8,404 nucleotides of DNA from an uncultured Angelakisella sp. (lineage in GTDB: Bacteria; Bacillota; Clostridia; Oscillospirales; Ruminococcaceae): NCBI GenBank assembly GCA_937914895.1, contig CALGIL010000288.1, positions 1 through 8,404 of the forward strand, written 5' to 3'. Below are positions 1 to 8,404 of this stretch, one piece after another. How positions within the stretch are numbered: the first letter of the stretch is position 1; every line of letters begins with the position of its first letter. Position numbers and translations under genes: made by a program. The notes beneath the pieces were generated by a model. That model did no database searches, was not told where the DNA came from, and was given only the letters and a program-made list of their open reading frames with translations.

Positions 1-166
1 GGGGAAAGGCACTTACCGAAAGCACTTGTGATCTCTTCTTTTCCGCGCGGTTTTCCTCTGCACAAAGTGGGGAATTCAATTGACCTTTCGGGGAAAGGCA
101 GTTATCGAAAGCTCCTGTAATTTCTTCTTTTCCGCGCGGTTTTCCTATGCGCAAAGTGGGGAATTC
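1..166. repeat. Two tandem copies of an 89-bp-period repeat in the origin region
   Basis: Positions 1-77 and 90-166 match at 69 of 77 bases, separated by a 12-bp unlike spacer. Each copy starts GGGGAAAGGC, carries a TTTTCC-GCGCGG-TTTTCC core (39-56 and 128-145, with the CCGCGCGG palindrome at 43-50 and 132-139) and ends in GTGGGGAATTC. The first copy begins exactly at the window edge, so the array probably continues to the left. A small hairpin (CCTTTC 84-89 / GAAAGG 93-98) straddles the start of copy 2. The place, between the expected dnaA and oriC, suggests origin-associated iterons or a regulatory array; the role is inference. Confidence 0.85.
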
Positions 167-179
167 TCAAGAATTTTAG

Positions 180-223
180 GCCCGCTTTTTTAAAAGCGGG
201 CGGGGTGCGGGGCGGAGCCCCGC
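180..223 (+). repeat. Paired hairpin module upstream of oriC (diverged relative of the intergenic tail module)
   Basis: First hairpin: GCCCGCTTTT (180-189) pairs perfectly with AAAAGCGGGC (192-201) across a TT loop. A GGGGT linker (202-206) follows, then GCGGGGC (207-213) pairs with GCCCCGC (217-223) over a GGA loop. The order TT-loop hairpin, GGGGT, 7-bp hairpin with a 3-nt GGN loop is the same as at 1857-1913 and 5838-5894. No T-run follows, so a simple intrinsic terminator is not indicated. It may close off transcription from dnaA or simply be another repeat copy. Confidence 0.7.
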
Positions 224-256
224 GGCCTTCACCGGTTTTTAACTGCCCACTAACCT

Positions 257-430
257 CTTTCCACTGTCCGGTGGAAAGCTTCAGGGCCTTTCCACCTTAT
301 CCACCATCTGCCCACGGCGGATTCACGGGGGGCAAAATCCGCAAAACAAGGCCCTATCTGTGGAAAAGAGGCCTTTCCACTTTTCCACCGCCCCTACTAC
401 TACTGCTAATTTTTTCTTCTTTCTTTTCTG
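257..430 (+). other. oriC: Probable chromosomal replication origin (oriC): DnaA boxes, DnaA-trios and unwinding tract
   Basis: DnaA-box-like 9-mers (family consensus TTATCCACA) cluster here: CTTTCCACT 257-265, the reverse complement CTTTCCACC at 270-278, CTTTCCACC 288-296, TTATCCACC 297-305 (best forward match, 8/9), TTTTCCACA on the minus strand at 359-367 (8/9), CTTTCCACT 373-381 and TTTTCCACC 381-389. The last box is followed by a GC spacer (390-393), the triplets CTA-CTA-CTA-CTG-CTA (394-408) and a T-rich tract to about 430. This order (box, GC-rich spacer, trios, AT-rich DNA) is the basal unwinding arrangement known from Bacillus subtilis between dnaA and dnaN. Location just upstream of dnaN supports it. 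DnaA would load at the boxes and extend over the trios toward dnaN. Confidence 0.85.
394..408 (+). promoter_or_regulatory. DnaA-trio repeat (single-strand DnaA-binding triplets)
   Basis: Five consecutive triplets CTA CTA CTA CTG CTA read as 3'-GAT-GAT-GAT-GAC-GAT-5' on the other strand, matching the DnaA-trio consensus. They start 4 nt after a TTTTCCACC box, and the tract TAATTTTTTC follows directly. The spacing and polarity fit strand opening toward dnaN. Confidence 0.8.
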
Positions 431-476
431 ATAGAACGCACTTATCCCAGCAAAAATCTCTTTGGCGGAGGGTTGG

Positions 477-485
477 TTTTCCACC
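477..485 (+). promoter_or_regulatory. Isolated DnaA-box-like site in the dnaN leader
   Basis: TTTTCCACC repeats the 9-mer found beside the trios (381-389) but sits alone, 24 nt before the dnaN start codon and just before the ribosome-binding region. It overlaps a short TTGGT/ACCAA inverted repeat (473-487). It could let DnaA influence dnaN expression, but two of nine positions differ from the consensus, so this is tentative. Confidence 0.4.
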
Positions 486-508
486 AAAAAAAGGAACGGT
501 GAAATGAC

Positions 509-1612
509 ATGAAGTTTGTATGCAGTACCGCAAGCCTGAGCGAGGCCATTATGAACGTCTCCCTGGCGGTGTCGCCCAAGTCCACCATGGCGGCTTTGGA
601 GGGCATTTTGATCACCGCCCGGGACGGATGCCTGCGCCTGGCCGGGTATGATCTCAGCCTGAGCATTACCACCCAACTGGAAGCCAAGGTGATCCAGGAG
701 GGGGAGGTGGTCATTCCCGCCAAGCTGTTTTCCGAAATTGTGCGGAAAATAGAGGGCGAGACGGTGGAGGTGTCCTGCGACCAGCGGTTTTTGGTGGAAA
801 TCCAGGGCGGCGTGTCCCATTTTACCATTCTGGGCATGTCCTCCTTCGAGTTCCCGGAGCTGCCCGCAGTGGGGGACGGCACCCCCGCGGCGCTGCCCCA
901 AAACAAGCTGCGCTCCATGATCGACCAGACGCTGTTTGCCGTGGCCACTTCGGACATCAAGCCCGCCCACACCGGCTGCCTCTTTTTGCTGGAGGGGGAG
1001 GACATGACGGTGGTGGCCGTGGATGGCTTTCGCCTGGCCCTGCGCCGGGAAAAGGTGACCCCAGGCACCGATATGCGGTTTATCGTCCCCGGCAAAAGCT
1101 TAAGCGAGCTTTTAAAGCTGTTGGAGGACGACGACAAGACCATTGACCTGAGCGTCTCCAAAAAGCACATTTTGTTTTCCCTGGGCGACACCACGGTTAC
1201 CTCCCGCCTGCTGGAGGGGGATTTTCTGGATTACAACGCCGCCATTCCCAAGGACAGCACTACCGACGTCACCGTGTCGGTGCGCGGCCTGATGAATTCC
1301 ATCGAGCGCACCTCCCTGCTCATCTCCGACCGCTTAAAAAGCCCCCTGCGGGTGCTGTTTGACGACGGCGTCATCAAAATGTCCTGCTCCACCACCATGG
1401 GCAAGGCCTATGACGAGTGCCCCTGCGAGACCGCCGGCGCCCAGGTGGAAATGGGCTTTAACAACCGCTACCTTATGGACGCCCTTAAAAATACCGACTG
1501 CGATATGGTCAGGCTCCGCATCAGCGGACCCCTGTCCCCCATGCGGGTGGTGCCCCTGGACGGGGACAGCTTCCTCTTTTTGGTCCTGCCCATGAAGCTG
1601 AAAAGCGAGTAA
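509..1612 (+). CDS. dnaN: DNA polymerase III subunit beta (sliding clamp)
   Basis: The 367-residue product is the ring-shaped clamp that tethers the replicative polymerase to DNA and recruits ligase, mismatch-repair and translesion proteins. It begins MKFVCSTASLSEAIMNVS, a standard DnaN N-terminus, and its length matches the family (about 366-378), giving three repeated clamp domains of roughly 120 residues. The C-terminus FLVLPMKL carries the LPM-(K/R)-L strand that lines the partner-binding cleft, with three extra residues (KSE) after it. The ATG is preceded by GGTGA (498-502, 6 nt away) and by AAGGA (491-495). It lies directly downstream of oriC and the trios, as in other Bacillota. A structured gap separates it from yaaA, so it may be transcribed partly apart from the genes downstream. 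No frameshift or missing segment is visible. Confidence 0.98.
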   Translation: MKFVCSTASLSEAIMNVSLAVSPKSTMAALEGILITARDGCLRLAGYDLSLSITTQLEAKVIQEGEVVIPAKLFSEIVRKIEGETVEVSCDQRFLVEIQGGVSHFTILGMSSFEFPELPAVGDGTPAALPQNKLRSMIDQTLFAVATSDIKPAHTGCLFLLEGEDMTVVAVDGFRLALRREKVTPGTDMRFIVPGKSLSELLKLLEDDDKTIDLSVSKKHILFSLGDTTVTSRLLEGDFLDYNAAIPKDSTTDVTVSVRGLMNSIERTSLLISDRLKSPLRVLFDDGVIKMSCSTTMGKAYDECPCETAGAQVEMGFNNRYLMDALKNTDCDMVRLRISGPLSPMRVVPLDGDSFLFLVLPMKLKSE

Positions 1613-1642
1613 TCTTTTTTGCGGGGTCTTTTACGGGGCTTT

Positions 1643-1674
1643 TACAGAACCTTTTTTGAAAAAAAGGTTCTGTA
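1643..1674 (+). repeat. 15-bp hairpin with GA loop (5' part of element copy 1)
   Basis: TACAGAACC plus six T (1643-1657) pairs perfectly with six A plus GGTTCTGTA (1660-1674), leaving the two-base loop G1658 A1659. The stem geometry (15 positions, GA loop) is the same as at 5616-5645, although the outer stem sequences differ. It starts 30 nt after the dnaN stop, so it may also stabilise the dnaN mRNA end. Confidence 0.85.
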
Positions 1675-1694
1675 CCTCCAAAAAACTTTAAAGT

Positions 1695-1828
1695 GTCTTT
1701 CCGCCTCTATTTGCCCGGGCGCGCAGTGCCCATTTCCTCCGGTGTTCTGCCAATCGCGAGAAAAAAATCTCGCCTATGGCAGAACACCGGAGGGATGGAC
1801 TTCGTCCATCGGGCAAATGGAGAAAGAC
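1695..1828 (+). repeat. Cloverleaf (four-way junction) core of element copy 1
   Basis: Outer stem: GTCTTTC 1695-1701 with GAAAGAC 1822-1828, then ATTTGCCC 1709-1716 with GGGCAAAT 1811-1818. Three hairpins lie inside. Arm I is GGGC 1717-1720 / GCCC 1728-1731 (weak, 7-nt loop). Arm II is a perfect 17-bp stem, 1736-1752 with 1777-1793, plus an inner GCGAGA 1756-1761 / TCTCGC 1768-1773 closing an A-loop. Arm III is GATGGAC 1794-1800 / GTCCATC 1804-1810 with a TTC loop. Arms II and III abut with no spare base. It is not a tRNA: the arm lengths and loop sequences do not fit. Confidence 0.8.
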
Positions 1829-1840
1829 GGTAAAAATTAA

Positions 1841-1913
1841 AAATTCTTGAGGGATTGTCAAGGGAACTTCTTTTAAGAAGTGCCCTTGACCGGGGTCCGG
1901 GGCGGCGCCCCGG
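1841..1913 (+). repeat. 73-nt double-hairpin tail module, copy 1
   Basis: The block AAATTCTTGAGGGATTG leads into a long hairpin: 1857-1864 (GTCAAGGG) with 1883-1890 (CCCTTGAC), an A-G mismatch, then ACTTCTT 1866-1872 / AAGAAGT 1875-1881 with a TT loop. A second hairpin follows, CCGGGGC 1897-1903 / GCCCCGG 1907-1913 with a GGC loop. It matches 5822-5894 at 71 of 73 positions. The last two G of the second stem are also the first two bases of the yaaA ribosome-binding site. Confidence 0.92.
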
Positions 1914-1920
1914 AGGAAGG
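1912..1920 (+). promoter_or_regulatory. yaaA ribosome-binding site, partly inside a hairpin
   Basis: GGAGGAAGG ends 7 nt before the ATG at 1928, a strong site that fixes this start. G1912 and G1913 are paired in the CCGGGGC/GCCCCGG hairpin, so folding of the repeat tail could reduce ribosome access to the site. Confidence 0.8.
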
Positions 1921-1927
1921 GCGGCGT

Positions 1928-2146
1928 ATGGGCACAAAGAGCATTACAATCAAAACCCCCTTTATCAAGCTGGACAGCTTTTTAAAGTTTGCGGGCGCGG
2001 CCGAGACCGGCGGGCACGGCAAGGAGCTGGTGACCGCAGGGCGGGTGTCGGTAAACGGGCAGGTATGTCTGATGCGCGGCAAAAAGCTGGTGCCGGGGGA
2101 CCTTGTGTCCGTGGGGGACCTTTCCTTTGAGGTAAAGGGGCCTTGA
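1928..2146 (+). CDS. yaaA: S4-domain RNA-binding protein YaaA
   Basis: This is a 72-residue protein, the usual size of the family (about 70 residues), consisting of a single S4-type RNA-binding fold. Visible family features are I-x-L-x-x-FLK-x-A (13-22), GG-x-x-K (28-32), the V-x-VNG turn (40-44), RG-x-KL (50-54) and the GD at 57-58. The family is thought to act on ribosomal or other structured RNA; the exact substrate here is unknown. The ATG at 1928 has a strong ribosome-binding site, and the product then aligns from its start with B. subtilis YaaA. An earlier in-frame ATG at 1880 lies inside the repeat hairpin and would add an unrelated 16-residue leader, so I reject it. The stop overlaps the recF start by 4 nt (TTGA), implying coupled translation. 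Confidence 0.93.
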   Translation: MGTKSITIKTPFIKLDSFLKFAGAAETGGHGKELVTAGRVSVNGQVCLMRGKKLVPGDLVSVGDLSFEVKGP

Positions 2147-3291
2147 GGATTGAAGCCCTTGCGCTAAGGGACTTTCGCAACCTGCGGCAGGCGGACATGA
2201 CCCCCGGCGAGGGGATCAATCTTTTGTACGGGGACAACGCCCAGGGCAAGACCAATTTGGTGGAGGCCATTTACCTGCTGACGGGGCAGAAGGGCTTCCG
2301 GCAAAGCCGGGAGGCAGACTACATCCGCTTTGAGCAGTCCCGGGCGGAAATCCGCTGCCGTTTTTTTCAGGGAGGACGGAGCCAGACCGCCTCCCTTGTG
2401 TACAGCCGCGGGGACGGCGCCGCCCCCCGGGGGGGCAAGACGGCCCAAATCAATGAAATTGACGTTCAGCCGTCGGAGCTGACCGGCCTTTTCTGTGCGG
2501 TGGTCTTTTCCCCCACCGAGGTGGGCCTCATCAAGGAGGGCCCCGCCCTGCGCCGCGCTTTTCTGGACAGCGCCATCAGCCAGGTGATGCCCCGGTATCT
2601 GCGGAACATGGCGGCTTTTGGCCGGGCCTTAAGCCAGCGCAACAGTCTTCTTTACGACATGGCCCGGCATTCGGGCATGGACGACCTGCTGGCGGTGTGG
2701 GACCGGAGCTTTGCCAAGGCCGCTTATTCGGTCATCAACGCCCGGTGGCGGTATGTCACCCGGCTGACAAAGCCGGCGGAGGAGATTTACCGGGACCTTT
2801 CGGGAGACCGGGAGACCTTTTCGGCGGAGTACCAGGCCTCCATCCCCGGGGCCTGGGGCGCCTTGGATGCCCAGGCGGGAGAGGCCCATATTTTAGAGGC
2901 TTTGGAAGCAAGCCGGGAGGAAGACCTGAAAAACGGCTTTACCACCATAGGCCCCCATCGGGACGACCTGTCCGTCGCCCTGGACGGGGTGCCGGCCCGG
3001 ACCTTTGGCAGCCAGGGCCAGCAGCGCAGCTGTGCCCTGACCCTGAAGCTGGCAGAATGCGCCGTCATTGAGGAGGTATCGGGGGAGCGCCCCATCCTTC
3101 TGCTGGACGACGTGCTGTCGGAGCTGGACAAACGCCGCCGGGATTATTTTTTGTCGGGGGCGGGCACCGGCCGGGGGCAGATGTTTATCACCTGCACCGA
3201 CCGCGCCGGCTTTCGGGCGGTGCGCCAGGGGGTTACCATGCGGATTCAAAACGGCGAGATTAAGGCCCGCCGCCAGATAGGAGGAGCATAG
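2143..3291 (+). CDS. recF: DNA replication and repair protein RecF
   Basis: RecF is an SMC-like ATPase that, with RecO and RecR, helps load RecA at single-strand gaps and stalled forks. The 382-residue length is normal for the family. Motifs in order: N-terminal L-x-L-x-x-FRNL (6-14), Walker A GDNAQGKT (30-37, Lys36), ABC signature SQGQQRS (290-296), Walker B ILLLDD (318-323) and D-loop SELD (326-329), all intact. The start is a TTG at 2143 overlapping the yaaA stop. It is supported by GAGG (2129-2132) about 10 nt upstream and by the match to the family N-terminus directly after it. Its last codons contain the remB ribosome-binding site, so it belongs to the yaaA-recF-remB-gyrB unit. No disruption is seen. 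Confidence 0.97.
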   Translation: MRIEALALRDFRNLRQADMTPGEGINLLYGDNAQGKTNLVEAIYLLTGQKGFRQSREADYIRFEQSRAEIRCRFFQGGRSQTASLVYSRGDGAAPRGGKTAQINEIDVQPSELTGLFCAVVFSPTEVGLIKEGPALRRAFLDSAISQVMPRYLRNMAAFGRALSQRNSLLYDMARHSGMDDLLAVWDRSFAKAAYSVINARWRYVTRLTKPAEEIYRDLSGDRETFSAEYQASIPGAWGALDAQAGEAHILEALEASREEDLKNGFTTIGPHRDDLSVALDGVPARTFGSQGQQRSCALTLKLAECAVIEEVSGERPILLLDDVLSELDKRRRDYFLSGAGTGRGQMFITCTDRAGFRAVRQGVTMRIQNGEIKARRQIGGA

Positions 3292-5588
<2,297 letters not shown>

Positions 5589-5615
5589 CGGCAAGGCTGC
5601 TTTCAGGGGCTTTTC

Positions 5616-5645
5616 TCAGGGGCCTTTTTGAAAAAAGCCCCCTGA
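5616..5645 (+). repeat. 15-position hairpin with GA loop (5' part of element copy 2)
   Basis: Positions 5616-5629 (TCAGGGGCCTTTTT) pair with 5632-5645 (AAAAAGCCCCCTGA), with one C-C mismatch (5623/5638) and the loop G5630 A5631. The stem plan matches that of 1643-1674: a unique outer part, a T-run/A-run inner part and a GA loop. The outer bases differ on both arms together. Confidence 0.85.
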
Positions 5646-5681
5646 AACCCCCAAAAACTTTTGTGATAATGCAGATGTACA

Positions 5682-5809
5682 GACGGCTCCACCCCGCAAG
5701 AGGAGAAAACCTCCTCTTGCGGCCCGCCAAATGCACGGAGACAAACAAATTTTTGTTTGTTCTCCCTGCATTTGGCGGAAGCCCGGCCTATGGCCGGGTG
5801 GAGCCGGTC
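5682..5809 (+). repeat. Cloverleaf (four-way junction) core of element copy 2
   Basis: Outer stem: GAC 5682-5684 / GTC 5807-5809 and GGCTCCA 5685-5691 / TGGAGCC 5799-5805, with G5806 bulged. Arm I is a perfect 12-bp stem, 5694-5705 with 5711-5722, loop AAAAC. Arm II is 12 bp, CCGCCAAATGCA 5724-5735 with 5767-5778, then an inner stem GGAG 5737-5740 / CTCC 5762-5765 and ACAAACAAA 5741-5749 / TTTGTTTGT 5752-5760. Arm III is CCCGGCC 5782-5788 / GGCCGGG 5792-5798 with a TAT loop. Arm III has the same 7+3+7 geometry as in copy 1, and the total size is similar (128 against 134 nt). Confidence 0.82.
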
Positions 5810-5821
5810 CAGCCAGGATTG

Positions 5822-5894
5822 AAATTCTTGAGGGATTGCCAAGGGAACTTCTTTTAAGAAGTGCCCTTGGCCGGGGTCCGGGGCGGCGCCCCGG
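5822..5894 (+). repeat. 73-nt double-hairpin tail module, copy 2
   Basis: Matches 1841-1913 except at C5839 and G5870, which pair with each other in the long hairpin (5838-5845 with 5864-5871) where copy 1 has T-A. The second hairpin is CCGGGGC 5878-5884 / GCCCCGG 5888-5894. It ends 90 nt before the gyrA start, so unlike copy 1 it does not touch a ribosome-binding site. Confidence 0.92.
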
Positions 5895-5907
5895 CTTGGG
5901 ACAAACA

Positions 5908-5952
5908 AATTCTAAGGGGCTGTCAGGGAGACTTCTTGTTAAGAAGCGCCCC
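5908..5952 (+). repeat. Diverged partial third tail module before gyrA
   Basis: AATTCTAAGGGGCTGTCAGG resembles the start of the 73-nt tail (AATTCTTGAGGGATTGTCAA), and CTTCTT 5932-5937 / AAGAAG 5941-5946 matches its inner hairpin with a GTT loop. GGGGC 5916-5920 can pair with GCCCC 5948-5952. The second hairpin is not preserved. It looks like an older, partly decayed copy lying directly after copy 2. Confidence 0.65.
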
Positions 5953-5967
5953 GGGGCCGCCTTCAGC

Positions 5968-5974
5968 AGAAGGG
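5968..5974 (+). promoter_or_regulatory. gyrA ribosome-binding site
   Basis: AGAAGGG lies 10 nt before the ATG at 5985. It is a moderate match and supports this start, after which the protein runs into the conserved GyrA N-terminus. Confidence 0.6.
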
Positions 5975-5984
5975 AACATCAGTC

Positions 5985-8404
<2,420 letters not shown>

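Larger units (their letters stand above)
1635..1913 (+). repeat. Composite structured intergenic element, copy 1 (dnaN-yaaA gap)
   Basis: About 279 nt fill nearly the whole gap between dnaN and yaaA. There are three parts. First, GGGGCTTTT plus a hairpin (1643-1674) and the string TCCAAAAAACTTT. Second, a cloverleaf core (1695-1828). Third, a double-hairpin tail (1841-1913). The same order recurs at 5606-5894. The parts differ in what is conserved: the first partly in sequence, the core only in fold, the tail almost base for base. None of the hairpins has a following T-tract in this orientation, so it does not look like a set of ordinary terminators. It could be a REP/MITE-like repeat or a structured RNA leader. 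I do not recognise a named family. Confidence 0.8.
5606..5894 (+). repeat. Composite structured intergenic element, copy 2 (gyrB-gyrA gap)
   Basis: About 289 nt with the same three parts as 1635-1913: GGGGCTTTT (5606-5614) and a GA-loop hairpin followed by CCCCCAAAAACTTT, a cloverleaf core, and the 73-nt double-hairpin tail. Start and tail are recognisably the same sequence as copy 1 while the core differs in almost every base. The element lies wholly between two co-directional genes that encode partner subunits. There is no T-run after its hairpins, so a terminator role is not indicated. A repeat family or structured leader of the gyrA mRNA are the options. Confidence 0.8.

Noticed and set aside
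80..108. Sigma-A promoter from TTGACC at 80-85
   Set aside because: No convincing -10 hexamer lies at the right distance, and the first repeat copy is not preceded by a matching -35 that can be seen.
1..166. CRISPR array
   Set aside because: Only two units of 77 bp separated by 12 bp, a geometry unlike CRISPR repeats and spacers, and no cas genes.
205..507. Possible 100-codon gene upstream of dnaN
   Set aside because: It runs through the DnaA boxes and trios; its sequence is Pro/Phe/Ser-rich from the T- and C-rich origin DNA and has no ribosome-binding site.
1643..1674. Intrinsic terminator for dnaN
   Set aside because: The perfect stem is followed by CCTCCAAAAAA and not by a T-run, so it lacks the U-tract in this orientation. 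A processing or stabilising role remains possible.
1695..1828. tRNA or tmRNA gene, suggested by the cloverleaf shape
   Set aside because: Arm lengths, loops and absence of T-loop, D-loop and anticodon features do not fit, and copy 2 at 5682-5809 has unrelated sequence.
1619..1840. Open frames within the dnaN-yaaA gap
   Set aside because: They coincide with the hairpins and cloverleaf of the structured element; equivalent frames at 5585-5857 do not encode a similar peptide.
1880..1927. Earlier ATG (1880) as the yaaA start
   Set aside because: It lies within the 73-nt repeat hairpin, has no ribosome-binding site, and adds residues absent from the family.

Overview
The window is a G+C-rich stretch of a low-branching Firmicutes (Clostridia) chromosome, starting just inside the replication origin. 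The gene order dnaN - yaaA - recF - remB - gyrB - gyrA, all on the + strand, is the classic origin-proximal order of Bacillota, with dnaA expected just off the left edge. High G/C at third codon positions and the character of the proteins (for example [14 protein letters not shown] in GyrB) suggest a high-GC gut clostridium of the Oscillospiraceae type. That taxonomic placement is inference; the phylum and locus are secure.

Positions 1-508 hold no gene. They contain two copies of an 89-bp-period tandem repeat (1-166), a paired-hairpin module (180-223), then a compact oriC: several DnaA-box-like 9-mers (257-389) ending in TTTTCCACC, a 4-nt GC spacer, five DnaA-trio-like triplets (394-408) and a T-rich unwinding tract. 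dnaN (509-1612) follows.

yaaA, recF, remB and gyrB (1928-5588) form a tightly packed unit: 4-nt overlap, 0-nt gap, then a 92-nt gap before the preferred gyrB start. gyrA (5985-8404) runs off the right edge and lacks only its last residues. Together the genes supply the sliding clamp, recombination/replication-restart protein RecF, and both gyrase subunits; remB and yaaA are small conserved passengers, a DNA-binding regulator and an S4 RNA-binding protein.

The two long intergenic gaps (1613-1927, dnaN/yaaA; 5589-5984, gyrB/gyrA) are not empty. Each carries a ~280-290-nt composite structured element of the same plan: a 15-position hairpin with a GA loop followed by a CCAAAAA...CTTT string, a four-way-junction (cloverleaf) core whose sequence is unrelated between copies but whose fold is nearly the same, and a 73-nt double-hairpin tail that is 71/73 identical. 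The only two differences in the tail form one compensatory T-A to C-G base pair. Related versions of the tail occur upstream of dnaN (180-223) and just before gyrA (5908-5952). This repeated, structure-conserved family is the most unusual content of the window; its function and whether it is already described cannot be decided from the sequence alone.
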